Assembly: GCA_964622685.1 (NCBI GenBank)
Contig: CAZUUU010000029.1
Coordinates: 1 to 26,698 of the forward strand
DNA length: 26,698 bases
Direction: 5' to 3'
DNA from: Methylibium sp964622685
GTDB taxonomy: Bacteria > Pseudomonadota > Gammaproteobacteria > Burkholderiales > Burkholderiaceae_C
The notes beneath the pieces are model-generated. The model was not told the DNA's origin. It ran no database searches and saw nothing but the letters and a program-made list of their open reading frames with translations. The translations under genes and the position numbers were made by a program. Shown in pieces: positions 1-8,202 of the stretch (position 1 is the stretch's first letter; each line of letters starts with the position of its first letter).

Positions 1-411
1 ATCGCCTCGCTGGGCATCTACCCAGCCGTGGATCCGCTGGACTCGACCAGCCGCCAGATCGACCCCAACGTCGTCGGCGAAGAGCACTACAAGACCACGC
101 GCGACGTGCAGGCGGTGCTGCAGCGCTACAAGGAACTGCGCGACATCATCGCGATCCTGGGCATGGACGAACTGGCACCCGAGGACAAGCTCGCCGTGTC
201 GCGCGCGCGCAAGATCCAGCGCTTCCTGTCGCAGCCCTTCCACGTCGCTGAAGTGTTCACCGGCTCGCCGGGCAAGTACGTGCCGCTGAAGGAGACCATC
301 CGCGGCTTCAAGATGATCGTGGCCGGCGAGTGCGACTCGCTGCCCGAGCAGGCCTTCTACATGGTCGGCACCATCGACGAGGCCTTCGAGAAGGCCAAGA
401 AGCTGCAGTAA
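1..411 (+). CDS. atpD: ATP synthase F1 subunit beta, C-terminal part (partial)
   Basis: The reading frame is open at base 1 and ends with TAA at 409-411, giving the last 136 residues of a protein normally about 460-470 residues long; the start lies outside the window. The visible part begins at the conserved IASLGIYPAVDPLDSTSR stretch that follows the nucleotide-binding core. It continues through the helical C-terminal domain (VGEEHY, then the DELAPEDKL region corresponding to DELSEEDK in other beta subunits). The beta subunit carries the catalytic sites of F1, making ATP from ADP and phosphate at the inner membrane. The atpC gene follows after 18 nt, as in the standard atpBEFHAGDC operon. 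Identification is secure. Confidence 0.97.
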   Translation: MASLGIYPAVDPLDSTSRQIDPNVVGEEHYKTTRDVQAVLQRYKELRDIIAILGMDELAPEDKLAVSRARKIQRFLSQPFHVAEVFTGSPGKYVPLKETIRGFKMIVAGECDSLPEQAFYMVGTIDEAFEKAKKLQ

Positions 412-429
412 GCGGCGCGGAGCACCCTG

Positions 430-846
430 ATGGCAACCATCCACGTCGACGTCGTCTCGGCCGAAGCCTCGATCTTCTCGGGCGAGGCGAAGTTCGTCGC
501 GCTGCCCGGCGAGATGGGCGAGCTCGGCATCTATCCGCGCCACACGCCGCTGATCACGCGCATCAAGCCGGGCGCGGTGCGCGTCGAGCGGGCCGACAAC
601 GGCCAGGAAGAGTTCGTCTTCGTGGCCGGCGGCATCCTCGAGGTGCAGCCGGACCGCGTGACGGTGCTGGCCGACACCGCGATCCGCGGCGCCGACCTCG
701 ACGAGGCCAAGGCGATGGAAGCGAAGAAGGCGGCCGAGGAAGCCCTCAAGAACGCCAAGAGCGAACTCGACCAGGCCGCGATCCAGAACGAGCTGCTGTC
801 GCTGGCGGCGCAACTCGCCGCGCTGCGCAAGTTCCGCAAGAAGTAG
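430..846 (+). CDS. atpC: ATP synthase F1 subunit epsilon
   Basis: 138 residues, normal for the family. The N-terminal beta-sandwich shows the typical start (MATIHVDVVSAEASIFSGEA), the LPGEMGELGIYPRHTPL loop and the FVFVAGGILEV strand. Residues about 90-138 form the charged, alanine-rich helical hairpin of the C-terminal domain, which in bacteria can insert into F1 and inhibit ATP hydrolysis. It is part of the central stalk with gamma. The gene starts 18 nt after atpD, so it is the last gene of the atp operon. A small GC-rich hairpin lies downstream, before a gene on the opposite strand. Confidence 0.97.
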   Translation: MATIHVDVVSAEASIFSGEAKFVALPGEMGELGIYPRHTPLITRIKPGAVRVERADNGQEEFVFVAGGILEVQPDRVTVLADTAIRGADLDEAKAMEAKKAAEEALKNAKSELDQAAIQNELLSLAAQLAALRKFRKK

Positions 847-870
847 AGCCGGATCAGCCCAGCGGCCACC

Positions 871-883
871 GCGGCGAAGCCGC
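871..883. terminator. Hairpin between convergent atpC and the DUF937 gene (weak terminator candidate)
   Basis: GCGGC-GAA-GCCGC forms a perfect 5-bp stem with a 3-nt loop, in the 48 nt between the atpC stop (846) and the convergent stop at 895. There is no T-tract on either side, so intrinsic termination is doubtful. Position between two converging genes is the main argument. Confidence 0.3.
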
Positions 884-894
884 AACGGGGTGGA

Positions 895-1317
895 TCAAGG
901 TCGGCTGAAGCGCTCGAGCACGCTGCCCAGGTCGCCCAGGCCGCCCGGATCGGGCAACTGGCCGTTCGGGGTCAGCCTGTCCACCACCTGCGGCAGCAGC
1001 TGCGACAGCTGGTCGGCCGCCTGGCCCTGGGACAGCCCGAGCTGCTGGGCGAACTGCGACAGCATGTCGCTGCCCAGCACGTCCTGCAGCTGGGTGGGCG
1101 AGACCGGCAGGTTCTGGCCGGTACCGACCCACGAGGCGACCAGGTCGCCCAGGCCGCCCTGCTGGAACTGCTGCATCAGGCCGCCGAGGCCACCGCCCCC
1201 CGGGCCGTTGCCCTGGGCCAGCATCGCGATGATGGCCTGCAGCGCATCACCCTGGCCGGTGCCAACGCCCCCCTGTGCGCCCCCGAGGGCGCCGATGACC
1301 GAGTCCAACAAGCCCAT
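895..1317 (-). CDS. YidB-like DUF937 family protein
   Basis: 140 residues, extremely rich in Gly, Gln and Leu. The N-terminus (MGLLDSVIGALGG) and the repeated short amphipathic segments (GGLGGLMQQFQQGGLGDLV, then LSQFAQQLGLSQGQAADQL and LLPQVVDRLTPNGQLP) match the DUF937/YidB family of Escherichia coli YidB-like proteins. No biochemical function is established for that family and I see no catalytic motif, signal peptide or membrane segment. The ATG at 1317 has a good ribosome site (TAGGAG about 7 nt upstream). The gene converges on atpC and lies downstream of rsmE on the same strand, with a 98-nt gap that contains a dyad. Confidence 0.85.
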   Translation of the reverse strand: MGLLDSVIGALGGAQGGVGTGQGDALQAIIAMLAQGNGPGGGGLGGLMQQFQQGGLGDLVASWVGTGQNLPVSPTQLQDVLGSDMLSQFAQQLGLSQGQAADQLSQLLPQVVDRLTPNGQLPDPGGLGDLGSVLERFSRP

Positions 1318-1379
1318 GGCAGTCTCCTAGATGGGGCATTCGAACGGGGGATTGTGCGGGCCGCGTGTGACCGCCACCA

Positions 1380-1395
1380 CTGTCAGCCCTGACAG
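1380..1395. terminator. Dyad CTGTCAG-CC-CTGACAG between rsmE and the DUF937 gene
   Basis: Perfect 7-bp arms with a 2-nt spacer (or 6-bp arms with a 4-nt loop) lie 21 nt beyond the rsmE stop and 63 nt upstream of the DUF937 start. It could end rsmE transcription or act as an operator for the next gene. No T-run follows on the minus strand, so its role is undecided. Confidence 0.35.
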
Positions 1396-1415
1396 GGTCG
1401 CGGGCCGGCGCGGCC

Positions 1416-2156
1416 TCAGGCGAACAGCGCCGCGATCGCGGCCAGCGCCGTCAGCGGTGCGGTCTCGGCACGCAGGACGCGCGGCCCCAGCGTCACCGGC
1501 AGCAGGCCCGCGGCGCGGGCTGCGGCGTCCTCGGCGGGACTGAGGCCACCTTCGGGGCCGCTGAGGACGAGCAGGCGCCGGCCGGCGTGCAGCGCCGGCC
1601 GGAGTGCCTCGCAGTAGGGCTGGGTCTCGGCGCCGAGGCTCAGGACGAAGCCGCTGGCAGCAGCGTCGTGCGCCAGGGCCGCGCGCCAGGCCTCGAAGGA
1701 CAGCACGGGCTGCAGCAGCGGCAGGCGGCTGCGGCCGCATTGCTCGCAGGCGGCGGCCGCGACACCGCGCCAGTGCGCGAGCTTGCGCTCGGCGCGCTCG
1801 CCGCCCAGGCGCAGTACCGAGCGCTCGCAGACCAGCGGCTGGATCGCGTGCGCGCCCAGTTCGGTGGCCTTCTCGACCAGCCAGTCCATGCGCTCGTTGG
1901 CCGGCATGCCGACCGCCAGGGTGACGGCCAGCGGCAGCTCGACCTGCCCGGCCGGCGCGGCGTCGCCGACGCGCACCGCCACTTCGCTGCGGCCGATGCG
2001 CAGCACGTCGGCCGGCCAGTCGGCGCCGCGGCCGTCGAACAAGGTGATGCCGTCGCCGGGCTGCAGGCGCAGCACCTGGACATGACGCGCGACGGCGGCG
2101 GGCAGGGCGGTCTCGAGCCCCGGGGCGAGCGGCAGGTCGACGTGGAAGCGAGGCAC
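1416..2156 (-). CDS. rsmE: 16S rRNA (uracil(1498)-N(3))-methyltransferase
   Basis: 246 residues from the GTG at 2156, the usual RsmE length. The protein begins VPRFHVD, as RsmE proteins do (MPRFFV/MPRFHV). An N-terminal PUA-like domain (AAVARHVQVLRLQPGDGITLFDGRG) is followed by a SPOUT methyltransferase domain: MDWLVEKATELGAHAIQPL, then SGPEGGLSPAEDAAA and LGPRVLRAETA, which form the trefoil knot that binds S-adenosylmethionine. RsmE methylates U1498 of 16S rRNA in the assembled 30S subunit. An ATG pair at 2222/2225 in the same frame would add 22-23 residues without family similarity, so I prefer the GTG, although it lacks a strong ribosome site. The gene is divergent from the LysR gene. Confidence 0.92.
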   Translation of the reverse strand: MPRFHVDLPLAPGLETALPAAVARHVQVLRLQPGDGITLFDGRGADWPADVLRIGRSEVAVRVGDAAPAGQVELPLAVTLAVGMPANERMDWLVEKATELGAHAIQPLVCERSVLRLGGERAERKLAHWRGVAAAACEQCGRSRLPLLQPVLSFEAWRAALAHDAAASGFVLSLGAETQPYCEALRPALHAGRRLLVLSGPEGGLSPAEDAAARAAGLLPVTLGPRVLRAETAPLTALAAIAALFA

Positions 2157-2231
2157 GGGCGGTACGGGTGGCAGGGAGCTCCGAGTGTGCCCCAGGGCGC
2201 CGGGCGCGCCGCTTCGCGGCATCATCGCGGC

Positions 2232-3215
2232 ATGGACCAGTTGCGAGCGATGCGGGTGTTCGCCGGCGTGATCGACGCCGGCAGCTTCAACGGCGCGGCC
2301 ACCGCCCTGCGCCTGTCGCCGGCGGCGGTGACGCGGCTCGTCGCGGAACTCGAGGACCACCTCGGCGCGCGCCTCATCAACCGCACGACGCGCCGGCTGG
2401 CGCTGACCGAGATCGGCGAGGCCTACCTCGACAAGGTGCGGCGCATCCTCGCCGACATCGACGAGTCCGAGGCACTGACCAGCTCGGCCGTGCAGGAACC
2501 GCGCGGCCACCTGCGGGTACTGACCTCGCCGGCCCTGGCGGTGCACCAGCTCGCCAAGCACCTGCCGCGATTCTTCGCCAAGTACCCGCAGGTGTCGATC
2601 GAGATCGCGGCGCCCGGTGCGGTGGAGACCGTCGACGAGAGCTACGACGTGTCCATCCTGTCGGTGCGCAAGCCGCTGGACGGCGAGTTCGTCGCGCGGC
2701 GGCTCGCGCGGACGGAGGTGATCACCTGCGCGGCGCCCGAGTACCTGGAACGCCACGGGCGGCCCCAGCACCCCCGCGACCTCGCCATGCACCGGCCCAT
2801 CCTGCCGCCCTTCGCCGACCTGCAGCGCGGCGTCGAGTTCTTCCGCGGACCCTGGGGCGACGACGAGCCGGGCGGCGAGACCTACACGACGGAGCGGCCG
2901 AATCCGCTGCTGAGCACCTCGCACATCGACACGATGTACGCGGCGGCGCTGCACGGGCTGGGCATCGCCGGGCTGCCGAGCTTCGTCATCGAGGACGCGC
3001 TGCTGGAGCACGCGCTCGAGCGCGTGCTGCCGGAGTGGCACCTGTGGAGCGCGACGCTGTGGGCGGCCATGCCGACGCGCAAGCACATCCCGACGCGCAC
3101 GCGGGCCTTCGTCGACTTCCTGATCGAGACCTTCGGCGGCGAGGACCACGACCCCTGGCTGCAGGCCGCCGGCTGCGCGACGCCGGCCTACGCGGGGACG
3201 CCTCAGAAGGTGTAG
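2232..3215 (+). CDS. LysR-family transcriptional regulator
   Basis: 327 residues. Residues 1-60 are the winged helix-turn-helix typical of the family (MDQLRAMRVFAGVIDAGSF, then LSPAAVTRLVAELEDHLGARLINRTTR). The rest is the periplasmic-binding-protein-like effector domain (HLRVLTSP near residue 95, SYDVSILSVRKPLDG, HIDTMYAAALHGLGIAGLP near 240). It should bind DNA as a tetramer in the cytoplasm and respond to a small molecule I cannot name. LysR proteins often control a divergent gene, here rsmE, but that pairing looks accidental. The C-terminal tail after about residue 300 is unusual. The stop at 3213-3215 runs 13 bp into the 3' end of the convergent kinase gene. Confidence 0.93.
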   Translation: MDQLRAMRVFAGVIDAGSFNGAATALRLSPAAVTRLVAELEDHLGARLINRTTRRLALTEIGEAYLDKVRRILADIDESEALTSSAVQEPRGHLRVLTSPALAVHQLAKHLPRFFAKYPQVSIEIAAPGAVETVDESYDVSILSVRKPLDGEFVARRLARTEVITCAAPEYLERHGRPQHPRDLAMHRPILPPFADLQRGVEFFRGPWGDDEPGGETYTTERPNPLLSTSHIDTMYAAALHGLGIAGLPSFVIEDALLEHALERVLPEWHLWSATLWAAMPTRKHIPTRTRAFVDFLIETFGGEDHDPWLQAAGCATPAYAGTPQKV

Positions 3216-4258
3216 CCGCTCTCGCGCTGCGTGCCGGCCAGGCGCTCGAGCAGCTGCGCCAGCGCGCCCAGGCCGTTGTAGCGCGTCGCGACGCGGTGCG
3301 CGTAGCGCCACACCAGCGGCAGGTCCTTCAGGTAGCCGTCCTTGCCGTCGCGGTGGTGCAGGCGCGCGAAGATGCCCAGCACCTTCAGGTGGCGCTGCAG
3401 GCCCATCCACTCGAGGTCGCGCCAGAAGTCGCCGAAGTCCGCGGCCACCGGCACACCGGCCTTGCGGGCGCGCTCCCAGTAGCGCACGGCCCAGTCGATC
3501 TGGACCTCCTCGTCCCACTCGACGTAGGCATCGCGCAGCAGCGAGACGAGGTCGTAGGTGACCGGGCCCCAGACCGCATCCTGGAAGTCGAGCACGCCGG
3601 GCGGGCCGCCATCGGCGGCCACCATCAGGTTGCGCGAGTGGTAGTCGCGATGCACCAGCACGGCGGACTGCGCGGTGCAGACGTCGAGGATGCGGTCGAA
3701 GCTGCGCGCGAGCTGCGTGCGCTCGGCATCGCCCAGCGCCTGGCCGCAGTGGCGCGCGATGTACCAGTCGGGGAAGAGGTCGAGCTCGCGCTGCAGCAGC
3801 GCGCGGTCGTAGGCCGGCACCTCGCCGGCGGCGGCGATGCCCTGCAGGCGGACCAGCGTGTCGAGCGCCGCCAGGTAGAGCGGCGAGGCCGCGGCCGGCG
3901 TCAGCGGCGCCGGCCCGCCGGTGAGCGCCTGCAGGTAGGTCGTCGCGCCGAGGTCGCCGAGCAGCAGGAAGCCGTGGGCCGGGTCCCAGTCCAGCAGTTC
4001 CGGCGCGTTCAGCCCGGCGCCGCGCAACAGGCCCGCGACCTGCACGAAAGGACGGCTGTCCTCGTGCGTCGGCGGTGCGTCCATCACGATGCGCGAGCCG
4101 TCGCGCCCGTCGATGCGGAAGTAGCGGCGAAAGCTCGCGTCGGCGCTGGCCGGACGCAGGCTGGCGGGGTCGAGCGCGTGGCGCGAACTCTGCGCGGCGA
4201 GCCAGGCGGCGAAGGCCTGCTCGCGGGCCGGGTCGGCCCAGCGGATCGTGGCGTTCAA
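3203..4258 (-). CDS. amgK: AmgK-type sugar (N-acetylmuramate/N-acetylglucosamine) kinase, phosphotransferase family
   Basis: Aminoglycoside-phosphotransferase fold: ASADASFRRYFRID at the N-lobe, IVMDAPP, then the catalytic loop VLVHRDYHSRNLM and the metal-binding VLDFQDAVWGPVTYDL, all typical of AmgK. AmgK phosphorylates MurNAc or GlcNAc at the anomeric position during peptidoglycan recycling that bypasses de novo UDP-MurNAc synthesis. The place next to lptD is as in Pseudomonas, but the partner gene murU does not follow. The start is uncertain. The TTG at 4258 gives 351 residues beginning close to the family-like IRWADPAREQAF. An ATG at 4354 would add 32 residues with no family likeness and would lie upstream of a possible -10 box. 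The 3' end overlaps the LysR gene by 13 bp. Confidence 0.85.
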   Translation of the reverse strand: MNATIRWADPAREQAFAAWLAAQSSRHALDPASLRPASADASFRRYFRIDGRDGSRIVMDAPPTHEDSRPFVQVAGLLRGAGLNAPELLDWDPAHGFLLLGDLGATTYLQALTGGPAPLTPAAASPLYLAALDTLVRLQGIAAAGEVPAYDRALLQRELDLFPDWYIARHCGQALGDAERTQLARSFDRILDVCTAQSAVLVHRDYHSRNLMVAADGGPPGVLDFQDAVWGPVTYDLVSLLRDAYVEWDEEVQIDWAVRYWERARKAGVPVAADFGDFWRDLEWMGLQRHLKVLGIFARLHHRDGKDGYLKDLPLVWRYAHRVATRYNGLGALAQLLERLAGTQRESGYTF

Positions 4259-4338
4259 GGTGGATGGCGACAGGGGTCGGACGGCCGCGGCACCGGGGTT
4301 GGCCGCAACGGCGAACGCGGGACCGCGTGGAATAATCG

Positions 4339-4344
4339 ATTCTA
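4339..4344 (-). promoter_or_regulatory. Possible -10 box (TAGAAT) for the amgK gene
   Basis: On the minus strand TAGAAT matches TATAAT in five of six positions, within an AT-rich patch (4330-4350) that stands out in the GC-rich lptD/amgK divergent region. Transcription would begin near 4332 and reach the TTG at 4258. I see no good -35. The adjacent plus-strand AATAAT (4331-4336) could serve lptD in the same way. Confidence 0.3.
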
Positions 4345-4429
4345 CAAACCGCATCTGCCTGCCGGCGCCGCGGTGGCGCTGCCCGCGGCAGCGGCCGCAC
4401 GGCGCGTCCCTCCTCATCCCGCCACGCCC

Positions 4430-6868
4430 GTGCCGACCTACGATCGCGCCCTGCCTGCCTCGCCCCGGGGCCGCGCGTGGCCCTTGCGACCGGTGGTGGG
4501 GGCCTTGTTCGCCGCGCACGCGGGTGTCTGGTCCGCGAGTGCGCTGGCGCAGGCCGGTCCGGAGGGCCCGGGCCTGCGGCTGCCGCCCGACGCCGCGGCA
4601 CGCTTCGTCCCGGCGCTCAAGGGCGACGATTCCGGCGAGCCCGTGGTCATCGAGGCCGATCGGCTCTTCGGCCGCCCCGACCTCGAGACCATCGCCGAGG
4701 GCTCGGTGCGCTTCAAGCGTGGCCCGCTGACGATGAAGGCCGACCGCATCGAGTACCACCAGGCCGGCGACATCGCCCGCGCCACGGGCAACGTCGAGAT
4801 CGAGCGCGGCGGCAACACCTTTCGCGGGCCCGAACTGCAGCTGAAGGTGCAGCGCTTCGAGGGCTACTTCCTCGAGCCGAGCTACCACTTCGGGCGCACC
4901 AACGCCGGCGGCAGCGCGCAGCGCTTCGAGTTCCTCGACGAATCGCGCGGCATCGCCTACGGCGCCACCTACACCAGCTGCCCGGCGCCCGATCCGGCCT
5001 GGTTCCTGAGCACCGACCGCGTCGTCCTCGACACCGCCGCCGACGAGGGCCGCGCCGAGGGCGCCGTGCTGCGCTTCTACGGCGTGCCCATCCTGGCGGC
5101 GCCGACGCTGAGCTTCCCGCTGTCGGACAAGCGCAAGTCCGGCTGGCTGCCGCCCAGCTTCAACATCGACAACAAGAGCGGCATCGAGGTCGCCGCGCCG
5201 TACTACTGGGACATCGCGCCCAATCGCGACGCCACGCTGACGCCCACCGTGCTGACGCGGCGCGGGGCGGCGCTCGGCACCGAGTTCCGCTACCTCGAGC
5301 CCCGCTACCAGGGCGTGGTGCAGACCTACATGCTGCCCGACGACCGCGTCGCCAATCGCTCGCGCTGGTCGCTGAACCTGGGTCACGAGGCGCGCTGGGA
5401 CGGCCCCGGCGTCGGCCTGGTCGACTACGGGCTTGCGCTGCAGCGTGCGTCCGACGACGACTACTGGAAGGACTTCTCGCAACGCCTGCCGAGCCTCACG
5501 CCCCGCCTGTTGCCGACCGACGGCTACGTCCGGCGGCGCTTCGACAGCGACTGGGGCGACACGCTGGTCTACGGCGGCGTGCGCCGCTGGCAGGTGCTGC
5601 AAGACATCGATCCGGCCAGCCGCATCATCGCGCCCTACCAGCGCGAGCCCCAGGTCGGCGTGCGCCAGCGCGGCGCGCAGGGCGGCTTCGAGTGGTCGTG
5701 GGAGACCGAGGCCAACCGCTTCACCAACGACGATCGCAGCCTGCAGCGTGGCGACCGCGTGCACGCGCTGGGCTCGCTGGCGCGACCGTGGTCGCCGATC
5801 GGCGCCGAGGGCTGGACACTGACGCCGCGGCTGTCGTTCAACGCGGCCAGCTACGACCTCGAGCAGCCGCTGGCCGACGGCCGCACCCGCAGCACGCGCG
5901 TCATCCCGACGGTGGCGCTGGACAGCGCGTGGATCTTCGAGCGCGACAGCACGGCCTTCGGCCGCGCGCTGACGCAGACCCTGGAGCCGCGCCTGCTCTA
6001 CGTCAACACGCCCTATCGCGACCAGACCGGCCTGCCCAACTTCGACAGCGCCGGCAACGACTTCAACTTCACGTCGATCTACGCCGACAACGCCTTCTCG
6101 GGCGTCGACCGCGTGTCCGACGCCAACCAGCTGACCGCCGGCGTGACGACGCGCTTCCTCGACCGCCGGACCGGTGCCGAGGCGCTGCGGCTGGGCCTGG
6201 CGCAGCGGCTGCTGCTGCGGCCGCAGCGCATCACGCCCGACGGCGTGCCGGTGACGCAGCGCTGGTCGGACCTGCTGCTGCTGGGCGGCACCAGCCTGGT
6301 CCCGCACTGGTCGCTGGACGGCACGCTGCAGTACAACGCCGACATCAGCCGCACGGTGCGCTCCATCCTCGGCGCGCGCTACTCGCCCGGGCCCTTCCGC
6401 ACCATCAACGCGACCTACCGCTACACCCGCAACGCCAGCGAGCAGCTCGAGCTCGGCTGGCAGTGGCCGCTCAACGGCGCGGCCCGCGAGAACGCGGCGG
6501 CCGTCGAGGCCCGCGACGCGCTGGCGCTGGACGGCGTGTCGCGCGGAGCGCGGGCCGCGGCACCGACCGGTTGTCCCGGCGCCTGGTACAGCGTGGGGCG
6601 CATCAACTACAGCCGGCGCGACTCGCGCATCACCGACTCCATCGTCGGTTTCGAGTACGACAGCGGCTGCTGGATCGGCCGCATCGTCGCCGAGCGGCTG
6701 TCCACCGGCCGCAGCGAGGCGACCACCCGGCTGTTGTTGCAGCTGGAACTGGTCGGGCTCTCGCGCCTCGGTTCCAACCCCCTGAGGGTGCTGAGGGACA
6801 ATATCCCCGGTTACCGCCTGCTGCGCGACGACAGCCCCGTCGTCGCCCCGGCCCTGTCGAGCCCCTGA
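4430..6868 (+). CDS. lptD: LPS-assembly outer membrane protein LptD
   Basis: 812 residues from the GTG at 4430, normal for LptD. An Arg-rich start and a hydrophobic segment end in ALAQ, a plausible signal peptide of about 41 residues. An OstA/LptA-like periplasmic jellyroll follows (PVVIEADRLFGRPD, GSVRFKRGPLTMKADRIEYH, ATGNVEIERGGN at about 70-128). Then comes the C-terminal beta-barrel, with SGWLPPSFNIDNKSGIEVA and AAPYYWDIAPNRDATLTP. Cys184, Cys715 and Cys747 are candidates for the interdomain disulfides known in LptD. LptD forms the outer-membrane LPS translocon with LptE, which is encoded at 23056. No ATG exists near the signal peptide, so a GTG start is likely. A 7-bp hairpin (4377-4393) sits in the leader. 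surA follows after 11 nt. Confidence 0.95.
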   Translation: MPTYDRALPASPRGRAWPLRPVVGALFAAHAGVWSASALAQAGPEGPGLRLPPDAAARFVPALKGDDSGEPVVIEADRLFGRPDLETIAEGSVRFKRGPLTMKADRIEYHQAGDIARATGNVEIERGGNTFRGPELQLKVQRFEGYFLEPSYHFGRTNAGGSAQRFEFLDESRGIAYGATYTSCPAPDPAWFLSTDRVVLDTAADEGRAEGAVLRFYGVPILAAPTLSFPLSDKRKSGWLPPSFNIDNKSGIEVAAPYYWDIAPNRDATLTPTVLTRRGAALGTEFRYLEPRYQGVVQTYMLPDDRVANRSRWSLNLGHEARWDGPGVGLVDYGLALQRASDDDYWKDFSQRLPSLTPRLLPTDGYVRRRFDSDWGDTLVYGGVRRWQVLQDIDPASRIIAPYQREPQVGVRQRGAQGGFEWSWETEANRFTNDDRSLQRGDRVHALGSLARPWSPIGAEGWTLTPRLSFNAASYDLEQPLADGRTRSTRVIPTVALDSAWIFERDSTAFGRALTQTLEPRLLYVNTPYRDQTGLPNFDSAGNDFNFTSIYADNAFSGVDRVSDANQLTAGVTTRFLDRRTGAEALRLGLAQRLLLRPQRITPDGVPVTQRWSDLLLLGGTSLVPHWSLDGTLQYNADISRTVRSILGARYSPGPFRTINATYRYTRNASEQLELGWQWPLNGAARENAAAVEARDALALDGVSRGARAAAPTGCPGAWYSVGRINYSRRDSRITDSIVGFEYDSGCWIGRIVAERLSTGRSEATTRLLLQLELVGLSRLGSNPLRVLRDNIPGYRLLRDDSPVVAPALSSP

Positions 6869-6879
6869 GCCGTCCCAAG

Positions 6880-8202
6880 ATGCCCTCGATCGCGAATCCC
6901 CTGCGTGCCTGTGGCCGCCTGGCCCTGTGCCTGTCCCTGGCCCTGCCGGCCCAGGCCGTGCTGGCACAGGCCGCCCGCAGCGTGCCGCGTTCGGCCGACT
7001 ACATCGTCGCCGTCGTCGACCGCGAGCTGGTGACCAACGCCGAGGTGCAGCAGCGGATCGCGGCGGCACGGCGCGAAGCGGCCCAGAGCGGGCGTCCCCT
7101 GCCGCCCGAGGACGAGCTGCGCCGCCAGGTGCTCGACACGATGATCGAGGAGCGCGCCCAGCTCAGTGCGGCGCGCGACAGCGGCCTGCGCATCGAGGAT
7201 CCCGAGCTCGATCGCACCGTCAACAACGTCGCGCTGCAGAACCGCATCTCGCTCGCCGAACTGCGCCAGCGTCTCCAGGCCGACGGCATCGACTTCGCAC
7301 GCTTTCGCAACAACCTGCGCGACCAGATGCTGGTCGAGCGCATCCGCGAGCGCGAGGTGCAGAGCCGCATCAAGATCAGCGACGCCGAGATCGAGTCGCT
7401 GCTGGCCAGTCGTGCCAGCGGCATCGCGCCGGCCGAGTTCAACGTCGCGCAGGTGCTGATCACCGTGCCCGAGGGTGCCAGCGAGGCCGACGTCGCCCAG
7501 CGCCGGCAGATCGCCGAGAAGGCGCTCGAGCGGGCACGGGGCGGCGAGGATTTCGCGCGCATCGTCACCGAACTCTCGAACGGCCCGAAGGAGCAGGGCG
7601 GGGCCTTGGGCCTGCGCTCGCTGGACCGCCTGCCCGACCTGTTCGCCGAGTCGGTGCGCGACCTGCGTGGCGGCGCGGTCGTGCCGCAGGTGCTGCGTTC
7701 GGGAGCCGGCTTCCACGTGCTGAAGGTGCTGGAGCGTCGCGATGGCGGCATGCTGGTCCAGCAGACGCGGGCGCGTCACATCCTGCTGCGGCCGTCGGCG
7801 CAGTTGAGCCAGCAGGCCGCGATCGCGCGGCTGCGCGAGCTGCGGCAGCAGGTCGAGTCCGGCAAGGCCAGCTTCGGCCAGCTGGCGCGCGAGAACTCCG
7901 AGGACGGCAGCGCGTCGCAGGGCGGCGAGCTGGGCTGGGCCTCGCCCGGCCAGTTCGTGCCGGAGTTCGAGAACGCGATGAAGCCGCTGGCGCTGAACCA
8001 GCTGTCCGAGCCGGTGGTGTCGCGCTTCGGCGTGCACCTGATCCAGGTGCTGGAGCGCCGCAACATCCCGGTCGACCGCAAGCAGCAGCGCGAGATCGCC
8101 CGCAACGTGCTGCGCGAGCAGCGCTTCGAGAGCGCGTACGCCGACTGGGCACGCGAAGTGCGGGCGCGGGCCTACGTCGAGATGCGCGAGCCGCCGCAGT
8201 GA
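6880..8202 (+). CDS. surA: Periplasmic chaperone and peptidyl-prolyl isomerase SurA
   Basis: 440 residues, slightly longer than the Escherichia coli protein. The signal peptide covers residues 1 to about 30 (CLSLALPAQAVLAQA). The SurA N-terminal domain (YIVAVVDRELVTNAEVQQRI, LDTMIEERAQL) precedes two parvulin domains: about 182-285 (FNVAQVLITVPEGAS, EQGGALGLRSLDRLPDLF) and 293-393 (RARHILLRPSAQLS, SQGGELGWASPGQFVPEFE). SurA carries unfolded outer-membrane proteins across the periplasm to the BAM complex, with LptD a major client, which suits the operon order. It lies 11 nt after lptD, and its last codons overlap the rsmA start by 4 nt (GTGA), suggesting coupled translation. Confidence 0.96.
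   Translation: MPSIANPLRACGRLALCLSLALPAQAVLAQAARSVPRSADYIVAVVDRELVTNAEVQQRIAAARREAAQSGRPLPPEDELRRQVLDTMIEERAQLSAARDSGLRIEDPELDRTVNNVALQNRISLAELRQRLQADGIDFARFRNNLRDQMLVERIREREVQSRIKISDAEIESLLASRASGIAPAEFNVAQVLITVPEGASEADVAQRRQIAEKALERARGGEDFARIVTELSNGPKEQGGALGLRSLDRLPDLFAESVRDLRGGAVVPQVLRSGAGFHVLKVLERRDGGMLVQQTRARHILLRPSAQLSQQAAIARLRELRQQVESGKASFGQLARENSEDGSASQGGELGWASPGQFVPEFENAMKPLALNQLSEPVVSRFGVHLIQVLERRNIPVDRKQQREIARNVLREQRFESAYADWAREVRARAYVEMREPPQ

Noticed and set aside
871..883. REP-like repeat (GCGGCGAAGCCGC)
   Set aside because: Only one copy was noticed in the window, so I treat it as a simple hairpin.
1416..7069. Long minus-strand open frames extending far upstream of rsmE and amgK, across the LysR and lptD genes
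   Set aside because: They are in-frame extensions of rsmE (1416-2156) and amgK (3203-4258). The upstream parts are antisense to strong genes and have no family likeness.
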